Assembly (NCBI GenBank): GCA_000940995.1
Contig: CP005974.1
Location: 930,001-994,000, forward strand
From: Photobacterium gaetbulicola Gung47
GTDB taxonomy: Bacteria > Pseudomonadota > Gammaproteobacteria > Enterobacterales > Vibrionaceae
DNA: 64,000 bases
Direction: 5' to 3'
In this document: in pieces, positions 50,262 through 62,372 of the stretch
How positions within the stretch are numbered: position 1 is the first letter of the stretch
How the letters are laid out: the number at the start of each line of letters is the position of its first letter
Notes under the pieces: generated by a model
What the model saw: only the letters and a program-made list of their open reading frames with translations
Told to the model about the DNA's origin: nothing
The model's database searches: none
Translations under genes and position numbers: made by a program

Positions 50262-52667
50262 ATGGCGATGAAAAAACTGTTGGTCGCATCGCTACTGCTA
50301 GGCAGTAGTGTTGCGCAGAGTGCGGAACAATTTGTAGTAGACGATATCCGCTTTGAGGGTCTTCAACGTGTCACGCTCGGTGCCGCATTGCTCCAGATGC
50401 CGGTCAGGGTCGGAGACAATGTTGATGATGGTGATATTTCAGGAATGATCCAATCGCTGTTTGCGTCGGGTAATTTTGAAGATATCCAAGTCTTTCGTGA
50501 TGGCAATACCCTGCTGGTCAAAGTGCAGGAGCGTCCGACCATTGCCAGTATTACCTTCTCTGGCAACAAGGCTATCAAGGAAGAGCAGCTGAAGGAGAAC
50601 CTGGACGCCTCCCGTATCCAGGTCGGTGAGTCACTCGATCGCACCACCTTGAGCAAAATTGAAAAAGGGCTGGAAGATTTCTACTACAGCGTAGGTAAAT
50701 ACAATGCCACGGTGCAGGCTGTGGTCACCCCGTTGCCGCGTAACCGTGCCGATTTGAAGTTTGTCTTCACCGAAGGTGTCTCTGCGGAAATCCAGCAGAT
50801 CAACTTTATCGGCAACGATGTGTTTAGCGACGATGAGTTGCGCAAGAAATTCAAGCTGCAGTCTGAAGTTTCGTGGTGGAACTTTTTTGCGGATAAAAAA
50901 TACCAGAAGCAGGTTCTGGCTGGGGATCTCGAGACCCTGCGCTCGATGTACCTTAATAATGGTTACCTCAAGTACCGCCTTGATGCGACTCAGGTTGCCA
51001 TCTCTCCTGACAAGAAAGGGGTGTATATCACCCTGAAAGTCGATGAAGGCGAGCAGTACAAGGTCAAGAACGTTCAACTGCGAGGCGATCTGCTGGGCAA
51101 GACGGGTGAGCTGGAAGCCTTGGTGGCGATCAGCAGCGGCGATGTCTATAACGGCGCGGAAGTGACGGCGCTGGAAGAAGCCCTGAAGCGCAAACTGGGC
51201 GAGCTGGGCTACGCTTACCCGCAGGTCAATACCCTTCCTGATTTTGATGACGACAACCAGGAAGTGACATTGATTGTCAATGTCGAGCCGGGCAAGCGGA
51301 TCTATGTGCGTAACATTGGCTTTTCCGGCAACACCTCGACCAAAGACGAAGTCCTTCGCCGCGAGATGCGCCAGATGGAAGGCAGCTGGCTCAACTCACG
51401 CTCGGTTGAGCGCGGTAAGGAACGTTTGAGTCGGACCGGCTTCTTCGAAACCGTGGACGTGCAAACCGTCCGTGTACCGGGTACCGACGATCAGGTCGAT
51501 CTGCAGTACACCGTCAAGGAAGCCAATGCCGGTAACATTAACTTCGGTGTCGGCTACGGTACGGAATCGGGGATCAGCTTCCAGGCGGGGATCCAGCAGG
51601 ACAACTTCCTCGGCACCGGTAATCGCTTCGGCATCAATGCGATGATGAACGACTACCAGAAAAACGTCAGTTTGGAATACCGCGATCCGTATTTCACCCT
51701 CGACGGGATCAGCCTGGGCGGTAAGGTGTACTACAACGAGTTCGAAGCCTCAGACGCGAACATCTCGGACTATACCAACCAGAGTTACGGGGCTAGCTTG
51801 ACCTGGGGTTTCCCGTTTGACGAGCTGAACTTCTTCGAATTCGGCTTGGGCTATGATCACAACAAGATCTCCAATACCCAAGAATACTACCAGATTGAGA
51901 AATTCAAGCAGATCCACGGCTTTGACCGCGGCGATAACGTCATTGAGCTGGATGACTTCAACTGGTCGGTATCTTGGACCCGAAATAACCTAAACCGCGG
52001 TTACTTCCCGACGGCCGGTAACCACCAGCGAGCCTCGTTCCGGATGACGATTCCGGGCTCTGATGCGCAGTTCTTCAAGGCTCAGTATGATGTCCGTCAG
52101 TACTTCCCGCTGACCGAAGATCACGGCTACAGCCTGCTGTTACGTGGCCGAGTCGGTTACGGTAATGGTTACGGGACGACAGATAACGGCAGCGATCAGC
52201 TGTTGCCGTTCTACGAGAACTACTATGCCGGTGGTTTCTCTACGCTGCGCGGCTTCCGCTCCAATACGGTCGGCCCGAAAGCGGTGTATCTGGACTACAG
52301 TGCGGGCGGTAACAACCCTGAGCTAATTGGCTCTGACGATGCTGCCGGGGGTAATGCCGTTGCGCTTGCCAGTATGGAGCTGATCGTTCCGACGCCATTT
52401 GCGTCTGATGAGGTCCGCAACCAAATTCGTACCAGTGTATTCGTTGACGCCGGTACCGTGTGGGATACGGAATATGACCTGCGTGATTCGGATGGCCGAT
52501 ACATCCAGGATTATTCCGATCCGTCGTTGATTCGTGCGTCTTATGGTGCAGCCCTGCAGTGGATGTCGCCAATGGGACCGCTCGTATTCTCGATTGCTAA
52601 GCCAATCAAGAAATACGAGGGTGATGATGAAGAATTCTTCACCTTCACGATTGGTCGAACATTCTAA
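50262..52667 (+). CDS. bamA: Outer membrane protein assembly factor BamA
   Basis: An 801-residue Omp85 protein. A signal peptide (MAMKKLLVASLLLGSSVAQSA) is followed by five POTRA domains (about residues 22-420; the first starts FVVDDIRFEGLQRVTLGAAL) and a 16-strand barrel ending in a C-terminal Phe (FTIGRTF). The barrel carries the lid-lock VRGF-type motif as LRGFRSNTVGP. BamA inserts beta-barrel proteins with BamB-E. Start ATG 50262; ATG 50268 is also possible. It lies 35 bp after rseP and 19 bp before skp, so co-transcription is likely. Confidence 0.97.
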   Translation: MAMKKLLVASLLLGSSVAQSAEQFVVDDIRFEGLQRVTLGAALLQMPVRVGDNVDDGDISGMIQSLFASGNFEDIQVFRDGNTLLVKVQERPTIASITFSGNKAIKEEQLKENLDASRIQVGESLDRTTLSKIEKGLEDFYYSVGKYNATVQAVVTPLPRNRADLKFVFTEGVSAEIQQINFIGNDVFSDDELRKKFKLQSEVSWWNFFADKKYQKQVLAGDLETLRSMYLNNGYLKYRLDATQVAISPDKKGVYITLKVDEGEQYKVKNVQLRGDLLGKTGELEALVAISSGDVYNGAEVTALEEALKRKLGELGYAYPQVNTLPDFDDDNQEVTLIVNVEPGKRIYVRNIGFSGNTSTKDEVLRREMRQMEGSWLNSRSVERGKERLSRTGFFETVDVQTVRVPGTDDQVDLQYTVKEANAGNINFGVGYGTESGISFQAGIQQDNFLGTGNRFGINAMMNDYQKNVSLEYRDPYFTLDGISLGGKVYYNEFEASDANISDYTNQSYGASLTWGFPFDELNFFEFGLGYDHNKISNTQEYYQIEKFKQIHGFDRGDNVIELDDFNWSVSWTRNNLNRGYFPTAGNHQRASFRMTIPGSDAQFFKAQYDVRQYFPLTEDHGYSLLLRGRVGYGNGYGTTDNGSDQLLPFYENYYAGGFSTLRGFRSNTVGPKAVYLDYSAGGNNPELIGSDDAAGGNAVALASMELIVPTPFASDEVRNQIRTSVFVDAGTVWDTEYDLRDSDGRYIQDYSDPSLIRASYGAALQWMSPMGPLVFSIAKPIKKYEGDDEEFFTFTIGRTF

Positions 52668-52686
52668 TTATTTGAGGAGATACCCT

Positions 52687-53196
52687 TTGAAACAGTGGAT
52701 GAAAGCAGCTGGCCTTAGCCTGGTGATCCTATCGTCGTCATTTTATGCCCAGGCTGCAGAAGCCGCACAGAAAGTGGGTTATGTTGCCACAGGCCAGGCC
52801 ATGGCCCAGCTGGCCCAGCGTTACAATGTGTCTGAAAAGTTGCGTAATGAGTTTAAAGATCGCATCGACGAGCTGCGTGGCATTGAAGGTCGCATGAAGA
52901 CCAAAGTGGATAAGATCAAGCGTGACGGCGAGCTGATGAGCTCGAGCGAGAAGACCAAGCTGCAGCGTGAAATGCAGTCATTGGAGTCTGATTACAAACT
53001 GAAGGCCCAGGCCCTGCAGGAAGATCAGCGCCGCCGTGGTGCCGAGGAAGAGCAGAAGTTGGTACAGAAGATCCGCCTGGCTATTCAAGACGTTGCCAAG
53101 CGAGAAGGTTACGATCTTGTGGTGGATGCCAATGCGGTTCTTTACGCGAACCCGAAAGATGATCTTTCTTCTAAAGTGATTGCTGCCGTTAAGTAA
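52687..53196 (+). CDS. skp: Periplasmic chaperone Skp (OmpH)
   Basis: A 169-residue precursor. The signal peptide is MKQWMKAAGLSLVILSSSF then AQAAEA; the body is a coiled-coil tentacle (ELRGIEGRMKTKVDKIKRDGEL and EKTKLQREMQSLESDYKLKA) between two ends of the trimer body (VGYVATGQAMAQLAQRY and YDLVVDANAVLYAN). Skp holds unfolded outer-membrane proteins on their way to BamA. I chose TTG 52687 because GAGGAG lies eight bases before it and it gives the family N-terminus; ATG 52699 would lack a ribosome site. The frame extends left into bamA but without meaning. Confidence 0.94.
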   Translation: MKQWMKAAGLSLVILSSSFYAQAAEAAQKVGYVATGQAMAQLAQRYNVSEKLRNEFKDRIDELRGIEGRMKTKVDKIKRDGELMSSSEKTKLQREMQSLESDYKLKAQALQEDQRRRGAEEEQKLVQKIRLAIQDVAKREGYDLVVDANAVLYANPKDDLSSKVIAAVK

Positions 53197-53474
53197 GCTT
53201 GCCTTAACGTCTCAGAAAATTTACGTATAAGTCGAAAGGATGGGGGATACTTTGGTAAACTTCATGCTTTCGACTTGTTTTATTTGGGGCGGAAGGCCCA
53301 ATAGCATACTGGTCTTACCAAGTGGAATGATATTCTGCGTCAACATAGGCATCTCAATATTGGGTGTCTGTTGTAACAAGATAGAATTACCGGTTGGTGG
53401 TAAATACCAAGCAGAGCCACACTCTGTTTAATATCCGTTATGCCAACACAGAATTAGAAAATAAAAGGTATCGA
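53197..53474 (+). other. skp-lpxD intergenic region with hairpins
   Basis: This 278-bp gap is long for this tightly packed cluster. AAGTCGAAAG (53229-53238) and CTTTCGACTT (53267-53276) form a perfect 10-bp stem with a 28-nt loop, followed by GTTTTATTT, so it may be a terminator of skp or the end of a small RNA. A second hairpin, TTGGG...CCCAA, follows at about 53283-53300. No protein gene is evident. An lpxD promoter probably lies in 53310-53460. Confidence 0.5.
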
Positions 53475-54503
53475 ATGGCTGGAATGACTCTTGCTGATAT
53501 AGCAGCTAAGCTGGGTGCGGAACTTCATGGTGACGGCACTGTAGTTATCGAATCTATTGCAGGAATGGCAACGGCTGGCGAAGGCCAGATCACCTTCCTG
53601 TCGAGCAGTAAGTATCGCAAGCAGCTGGCAGATTGTCAGGCTTCTGCCGTGATGCTCAAAGCGGCGGATGCCGAGGGGTTCGAAGGTAACGCCCTGCTGA
53701 TGGCTGATCCTTACCTGGGTTACGCCAAAGTCGCCCAACTGCTGGATACGACGCCAGCGTCAGCAGCAGACATTGCGCCGTCGGCCTTTGTCGATCCTAC
53801 CGCGGAGCTTGGCGAGAATGTTTCGATTGGCCATAACGCAGTGATCGAAGCCGGTGCGCGTATCGGTAACAATGCCCAAATCGGTGCAGGCTGTTTTATT
53901 GGTAAGAATGCCCAAATCGGCGCGGGAACCAAACTATGGGCCAACGTGACGGTATATCACAACGTGGTACTGGGCGAGCAGTGCTTGGTACAGTCAAGTA
54001 CCGTGATTGGTGCCGATGGCTTCGGCTATGCCAACGACAAAGGCGAGTGGGTGAAGATCCCGCAGCTGGGCAGTGTCCGTATCGGCAACCGGGTAGAAAT
54101 CGGTGCATGTACTACCATTGACCGTGGTGCCCTGGACGATACCATTATCGAAGATAACGTGATAATCGATAACCAAATGCAAATCGCCCACAATGTGCAG
54201 ATCGGATATGGTACGGCCATGGCCGGTGGTACCATTGTGGCCGGCAGCACCAAAATCGGCAAATACTGTATTATTGGTGGCGCCTCTGTGCTTAACGGCC
54301 ACATCGAGATTGCCGATGGCGTTACCATTACCGGTATGGGTATGGTGATGCGCAGTATTGAAGATAAGGGAATGTACTCTTCCGGTATCCCGCTTCAGCC
54401 AAACAAAGAGTGGCGTAAGACAGCAGCTCGTACCATGAAAATTGACGAGATGAACAAGCGTCTTAAAGCCGTAGAAAAGCAGCTGGCAGAAAAAGGCGAA
54501 TAA
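53475..54503 (+). CDS. lpxD: UDP-3-O-(3-hydroxymyristoyl)glucosamine N-acyltransferase
   Basis: A 342-residue LpxD, third enzyme of lipid A synthesis: it N-acylates UDP-3-O-acyl-glucosamine using hydroxyacyl-ACP. An N-terminal uridine-binding domain (LADIAAKLGAELHGDGTVVIESI, then GQITFLSSSKYRKQL) leads into a left-handed beta-helix of hexapeptide repeats (for example IGHNAVIEAGARIGNNAQIG) with the catalytic His in NQMQIAHNVQIGYGTAMAGG. The C-terminal helices end KRLKAVEKQLAEKGE. ATG 53475 has AAAAGG six bases upstream; the frame upstream shows no homology. Confidence 0.97.
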   Translation: MAGMTLADIAAKLGAELHGDGTVVIESIAGMATAGEGQITFLSSSKYRKQLADCQASAVMLKAADAEGFEGNALLMADPYLGYAKVAQLLDTTPASAADIAPSAFVDPTAELGENVSIGHNAVIEAGARIGNNAQIGAGCFIGKNAQIGAGTKLWANVTVYHNVVLGEQCLVQSSTVIGADGFGYANDKGEWVKIPQLGSVRIGNRVEIGACTTIDRGALDDTIIEDNVIIDNQMQIAHNVQIGYGTAMAGGTIVAGSTKIGKYCIIGGASVLNGHIEIADGVTITGMGMVMRSIEDKGMYSSGIPLQPNKEWRKTAARTMKIDEMNKRLKAVEKQLAEKGE

Positions 54504-54598
54504 GCCCTTGCCCATGACGACTTCAGCGGCCTGCTCGGCGGGTCGCTTTGCTTTTCTAGCACACCGTATTTTTACTATTTTTAGATAGGAATTCAGTT

Positions 54599-55051
54599 TT
54601 GACTAGCGAAAATAAAACGCTGAATATCACAGAGATCCAAGAGCTTCTTCCGCACCGTTACCCGTTTTTGATGATCGACCGCGTAACCCACTACGAAGAA
54701 GGCAAGACCCTAACTGGTATCAAGAATGTGTCGGTTAACGAACCTCAGTTCACCGGCCACTTCCCGAAAATGCCGGTCTTCCCGGGCGTGATGATCCTTG
54801 AAGCCATGGCGCAGGCTACCGGCTTGTTGGCATTCAAGACCTTTGGTGCGCCGGCTGAAAACGAATTGTATTACTTTGCCAGCGTTGATAACGGTAAATT
54901 CCGCAAACCGGTTGTACCTGGCGATCAGCTGGTTATCGAGGTCGAATTCCTCAAAGAGCGCCGCGGTATTGCTATGTTTAATGGTGTAGCGAAAGTTGAT
55001 GGCGAAGTGGTATGTTCTGCTGAGCTCAAATGTGCAAGACGAGAGTTTTAA
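54599..55051 (+). CDS. fabZ: 3-hydroxyacyl-[acyl-carrier-protein] dehydratase FabZ
   Basis: A 150-residue hot-dog-fold dehydratase. Catalytic His54 (TGHFPKMPVFPGVM) and Glu68 (ILEAMAQATG) are in their usual places, and LLPHRYPFLMIDRV opens the fold. It removes water from 3-hydroxyacyl-ACP in fatty-acid elongation, competing with LpxD and LpxA for hydroxymyristoyl-ACP. The start is TTG 54599, preceded by TAGGA. It shares its last base with the lpxA ATG (TAATG), a coupling signal. Confidence 0.97.
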   Translation: MTSENKTLNITEIQELLPHRYPFLMIDRVTHYEEGKTLTGIKNVSVNEPQFTGHFPKMPVFPGVMILEAMAQATGLLAFKTFGAPAENELYYFASVDNGKFRKPVVPGDQLVIEVEFLKERRGIAMFNGVAKVDGEVVCSAELKCARREF

Positions 55052-55839
55052 TGATCCACGAAACTGCGCAGATTCACCCATCGGCGGTGATTGAAGACGG
55101 CGTTAAGATTGGCGCCAATGTTACGGTCGGCCCGTTCACCTACATCGGTAAAGATGTCGAAATCGGTGACGGCAACGAGATCATGTCGCATGTCGTGATC
55201 AAGGGCCCGACCAAGATCGGTAATGATAACCGTATCTTCCCGTATGCGATTGTCGGCGAAGAATGCCAGGACAAGAAGTACAACGGTGAGCCGACCCGGC
55301 TGGAGATTGGCGACCGTAACGTGATCCGCGAAAGCGTTCAGATCCACCGCGGCACCATTCAGGACAAAGGCGTGACCATTGTCGGCAACGATAACCTGCT
55401 GTGCGTCAATGCCCACATTGCCCATGATGTCGTGGTTGGCAACCACACCCATATCGGTAATAACTCTATTCTGGGTGGCCACGTCACCGTTGCCGATCAT
55501 GCCGGTGTAATGGCGCTGTCTGCGATCCACCCATTCTGTACCGTCGGGGCCTACAGCTATGTCGGCGGTTGCTCGGCAGTGGTCCAGGATGTGCCGCCAT
55601 ATGTGCTGGCGCAGGGTAACCACGCCACACCGTACGGTCTGAACCTGGTCGGCTTGCAGCGCAATGGCTTTGAGAAGAAAGAGCTGCACGCGCTGCGCCG
55701 CGCCTACAAGGAAATCTACCGTTCAGGTAAAACGATGGAAGAAGTGAAGCCGGTACTGGCTGAGATGGCCCAAGAGTGGCCGTCGGTGGGCTTGTTCCTG
55801 GATGCACTGAACAACACCGAACGCGGAATTATTCGTTAA
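55051..55839 (+). CDS. lpxA: UDP-N-acetylglucosamine O-acyltransferase
   Basis: A 262-residue LpxA, the first enzyme of lipid A synthesis, which acylates the 3-OH of UDP-GlcNAc. The N-terminal two thirds are a left-handed beta-helix of hexapeptide repeats (IHPSAVIEDGVKIGANVTVGPF), with the catalytic His in NAHIAHDVVVGNHTHIGNN. The C-terminal helical part begins near LNLVGLQRNGFEKKELHAL. The start ATG 55051 overlaps the fabZ stop by one base, and lpxB follows after one base. Confidence 0.97.
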   Translation: MIHETAQIHPSAVIEDGVKIGANVTVGPFTYIGKDVEIGDGNEIMSHVVIKGPTKIGNDNRIFPYAIVGEECQDKKYNGEPTRLEIGDRNVIRESVQIHRGTIQDKGVTIVGNDNLLCVNAHIAHDVVVGNHTHIGNNSILGGHVTVADHAGVMALSAIHPFCTVGAYSYVGGCSAVVQDVPPYVLAQGNHATPYGLNLVGLQRNGFEKKELHALRRAYKEIYRSGKTMEEVKPVLAEMAQEWPSVGLFLDALNNTERGIIR

Positions 55840-55840
55840 G

Positions 55841-56980
55841 ATGACGAAGCCACTTCGAATAGGAATTGTCGCCGGGGAGATCTCCGGCGATATTTTAGGT
55901 GCCGGCTTTATGCAGGCGGTACGCCAGCGTTATCCGGATGCCGAGTTCGTCGGTATCGCCGGGTCGCGGATGCAGGCCGAAGGCTGCGAGACGCTGTTCG
56001 ACATGGAAGAGCTGGCGGTGATGGGTATTGTCGAAGTGCTCGGTCGCCTGCCTCGGCTGTTCAAGGTCAAGGCCGAGCTGGTCAAGTATTTTACCGATAA
56101 TCCGCCGGATGTCTTTGTCGGTATCGATGCGCCGGACTTCAACCTTCGCCTCGAGCGCAACCTCAAAGATGCCGGGATCAAAACCGTGCATTACGTCAGC
56201 CCGTCAGTATGGGCGTGGCGCCAGAAGCGGATCTTCAAAATCGAAGCGGCGACCAATCTGGTACTGGCTTTCCTGCCGTTCGAGAAAGCCTTCTACGACA
56301 AGTTCAACGTACCGTGTGAGTTTATCGGCCATACTATGGCGGATGCGATCCCGATGGAAACCGATCAGGCTGCAGCGCGACAGTTGCTGGGGCTTGAGCA
56401 GGACAAACGCTGGCTGGCGGTCTTGCCGGGTAGCCGCGGCGGGGAAATGGAGCTGCTGGCGCCACCGTTTATCGAGACCTGCAAACTGCTCAAGGCGCAG
56501 CACCCGGATCTCGGTTTTGTTGTCGCCTTGGTTAACCAGAAGCGCCGGGCCCAGTTTGAACAGGCATGGCGCGACACCGCACCTGAGCTTGACTTCGTGC
56601 TGGTCGATGATACTGCGCGCAATGTCATGATTGCCGCTGACGCAGTATTGCTGGCCTCCGGTACGGTGGCCCTGGAGTGTATGCTGGTCAAAAGGCCGAT
56701 GGTGGTAGGTTACAAGGTTAAGCCGCTGACTGCGTGGCTGGCCAAGAAGATGCTCAAGACCAAATATGTGTCGCTGGCCAATATTCTGGCCGACCGCGAG
56801 TTGGTGCCGGAGCTGTTGCAAGACGATTGCACCCCGGCAAACTTGGCCCTTGAGGTGAACCGCTTCCTCGGGGCTGACAATACTGAACTGATGGCTGAAT
56901 TTAGTCGTTTGCACCAGCTGATCAAGTGTAATGCGGATCAGAAGGCTGCAGAGGCGGTATTACAACTGATTGATAAGTAA
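55841..56980 (+). CDS. lpxB: Lipid-A-disaccharide synthase
   Basis: A 379-residue GT19 glycosyltransferase. It opens RIGIVAGEISGDILGAGFM, then VGIDAPDFNLRLE and VSPSVWAWRQKRIFKIE, family signatures; LPGSRGGEMELLAP is the UDP-binding motif of the C-terminal Rossmann half and LLASGTVALECMLVKRPMVVGYK the acceptor-end motif. It joins UDP-diacylglucosamine and lipid X to the disaccharide. It lies between lpxA and rnhB with 1-bp gaps on each side, as in E. coli. Confidence 0.97.
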   Translation: MTKPLRIGIVAGEISGDILGAGFMQAVRQRYPDAEFVGIAGSRMQAEGCETLFDMEELAVMGIVEVLGRLPRLFKVKAELVKYFTDNPPDVFVGIDAPDFNLRLERNLKDAGIKTVHYVSPSVWAWRQKRIFKIEAATNLVLAFLPFEKAFYDKFNVPCEFIGHTMADAIPMETDQAAARQLLGLEQDKRWLAVLPGSRGGEMELLAPPFIETCKLLKAQHPDLGFVVALVNQKRRAQFEQAWRDTAPELDFVLVDDTARNVMIAADAVLLASGTVALECMLVKRPMVVGYKVKPLTAWLAKKMLKTKYVSLANILADRELVPELLQDDCTPANLALEVNRFLGADNTELMAEFSRLHQLIKCNADQKAAEAVLQLIDK

Positions 56981-56981
56981 C

Positions 56982-57587
56982 ATGAGTAAAGAACTAGAAC
57001 CGTTTGAGTATCCGGTAGCAAGCTGTATTGCCGGTGTCGATGAAGTGGGCCGCGGCCCGTTGGTCGGCGCGGTGGTGACCGCTGCGGTAATTTTGGATCC
57101 GGCCAACCCTATCGAGGGGCTGACGGACTCGAAGAAACTGACCGAGAAGAAGCGCAACCTGCTGTTTGATGAAATCAAAGAGAAGGCACTGGCTTGGTCA
57201 CTGGGCCGCTGCGAGCCGGAAGAGATCGACCAGCTCAACATCCTGCAGGCGACCATGGTGGCGATGCAGCGTGCGGTTGCCGGGCTGTCTGTCCAACCTG
57301 ACTTTGTGCTGGTGGACGGTAACCGTATTCCTGAGCTGCCGATGGCCGCGCAGGCTGTGGTGAAAGGTGACTTGCGGGTGGCCGAGATCAGTGCCGCTTC
57401 TATCCTGGCGAAAGTGACCCGCGACCGCGAGATGGAAGCCTTGGATGCCGAATATCCGCAATATGGCTTTGCCAAGCACAAGGGCTATCCGACCAAGGCG
57501 CACTTCGAAGCGCTGGCCGAACATGGTGCTATCGAGCAGCACCGCAAAAGCTTCAAACCGGTCAAGCGGATCCTTGGCCTGGACTGA
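56982..57587 (+). CDS. rnhB: Ribonuclease HII
   Basis: A 201-residue RNase HII with the catalytic DEDD residues in CIAGVDEVGRGPLVGAVV (Asp, Glu), LVDGNRIPEL (Asp) and the later ISAASILAKVTRDREM region. It cuts RNA-DNA hybrids and single ribonucleotides left in DNA. The start ATG 56982 follows the lpxB stop by one base; a TTG four codons earlier overlaps lpxB. A CGGATTTT/AAAATCCG inverted repeat lies just downstream (57613-57639). Confidence 0.96.
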   Translation: MSKELEPFEYPVASCIAGVDEVGRGPLVGAVVTAAVILDPANPIEGLTDSKKLTEKKRNLLFDEIKEKALAWSLGRCEPEEIDQLNILQATMVAMQRAVAGLSVQPDFVLVDGNRIPELPMAAQAVVKGDLRVAEISAASILAKVTRDREMEALDAEYPQYGFAKHKGYPTKAHFEALAEHGAIEQHRKSFKPVKRILGLD

Positions 57588-57664
57588 AGGCGGTCATAAT
57601 CCTGCCAACCCGCGGATTTTTGCATCCCTCTAAAATCCGAGGCGTTAAAAGATGGTGATTAGAG

Positions 57665-57693
57665 TCAACAGCCATGGTGCTTTGGGCTATAAT
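57665..57693 (+). promoter_or_regulatory. Likely dnaE promoter
   Basis: TATAAT (57688-57693) with TCAACA (57665-57670) 17 bp upstream, a fair sigma-70 promoter 40 bp before the dnaE ATG. Confidence 0.6.
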
Positions 57694-57732
57694 CTCCATC
57701 TTGTTTTTTGAACAACTCTATTCTGGTTAGTC

Positions 57733-61212
<3,480 letters not shown>

Positions 61213-61272
61213 AATAGCCCATAGTTATCTGTTATAGATTCCCATAATTATGAGCAAAAGGACTGAAATGGT

Positions 61273-62232
61273 ATGAGCCTGAACTTCCTTGAGTTTGAAC
61301 AACCGATTGCTGAACTAGAAGCAAAAATCGAAGCACTGCGTGACGTTTCGCGTCGTGATGAGTCTAAATCGGTTGATTTGGATAAAGAAATTGAGCAACT
61401 GGAAAAGAAGAGCCTAGAGCTGACCAAGAAAATCTTCGGTGATCTAGGCGCTTGGCAAGTGGCTCAGTTGGCGCGTCACCCACAGCGTCCATACACGTTC
61501 GACTATGTCGAGAATATGTTTACCGAGTTCGACGAGCTGGCAGGTGACCGTGCGTTTGCCGATGACAAAGCCCTTGTGGGGGGCATTGCCCGCCTTGATG
61601 GCCGCCCTGTGATGGTGATCGGTCACCAGAAAGGCCGCGAGACCAAAGAGAAAGTGCTGCGTAACTTCGGTATGCCAAAGCCGGAAGGGTACCGTAAGGC
61701 CCTTCGCCTGATGAAAATGGCGGAGCGTTTTAAAATGCCTATCGTGACCTTCATTGACACCGCGGGTGCATACCCTGGTGTCGGTGCGGAAGAGCGCGGT
61801 CAGTCCGAAGCGATTGCGACCAACCTCAAAGAGATGGCCGGTCTTACCGTACCGGTGATCTGTAATGTGGTGGGTGAAGGTGGTTCCGGTGGCGCGCTGG
61901 CGATCGGTGTGGGTGACTGCGTGAACATGCTGCAGTACTCAACCTACTCGGTGATCTCGCCTGAAGGTTGCGCCTCTATCCTGTGGCGCGACTCTGACAA
62001 AGCGCCTCAGGCGGCCGAAGCGATGGGCATGACCGCTGAGCGCCTTAAGGAGCTTGAGCTTATTGACAACATCATCGAAGAGCCGCTGGGCGGCGCGCAT
62101 CGCAATGTTGTCGAGATGTCGGCATCATTGAAAAAGCAAATCCTGGCAACATTGGAAGAGCTTGACCAGCTTGATACCGAAACCCTGCTTGAGCGCCGCT
62201 ACCAGCGCCTGATGAGCTACGGTTACTGTTAA
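61273..62232 (+). CDS. accA: Acetyl-CoA carboxylase carboxyltransferase, alpha subunit
   Basis: A 319-residue AccA, which with AccD transfers the carboxyl group from biotin to acetyl-CoA to make malonyl-CoA. An N-terminal coiled coil (QPIAELEAKIEAL, then DLDKEIEQLEKKSLELTKKIF) precedes the crotonase-fold core with FIDTAGAYPGVGAEERGQSEAI and NVVGEGGSGGALAIGVGD, the oxyanion loops. ATG 61273 gives the standard N-terminus MSLNFLEFEQPI. Confidence 0.97.
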   Translation: MSLNFLEFEQPIAELEAKIEALRDVSRRDESKSVDLDKEIEQLEKKSLELTKKIFGDLGAWQVAQLARHPQRPYTFDYVENMFTEFDELAGDRAFADDKALVGGIARLDGRPVMVIGHQKGRETKEKVLRNFGMPKPEGYRKALRLMKMAERFKMPIVTFIDTAGAYPGVGAEERGQSEAIATNLKEMAGLTVPVICNVVGEGGSGGALAIGVGDCVNMLQYSTYSVISPEGCASILWRDSDKAPQAAEAMGMTAERLKELELIDNIIEEPLGGAHRNVVEMSASLKKQILATLEELDQLDTETLLERRYQRLMSYGYC

Positions 62233-62271
62233 GGTGCTGAGCTTGCCTGTGCGCAAGGAAGTTTAGAAAAT

Positions 62272-62303
62272 AACGGGTCAGCCCTTGGGCTGGCCCGTTT
62301 TTT
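62272..62303 (+). terminator. Rho-independent terminator of accA
   Basis: AACGGGTCAGCCC (62272-62284) pairs with GGGCTGGCCCGTT (62287-62299), one G-U pair, followed by a T run. Confidence 0.92.
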
Positions 62304-62372
62304 ATTATGGATTTACCTTTGCCGGGGCTGAGAAGGTATACTTTTGCTGTGTGTTAATTCGGATGTCGCTCA

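Noticed and set aside
57613..57639. CGGATTTT/AAAATCCG inverted repeat after rnhB as a terminator
   Set aside because: The stem is AT-rich at its loop side and no T run follows; the dnaE promoter lies just beyond, so it was only mentioned under rnhB.
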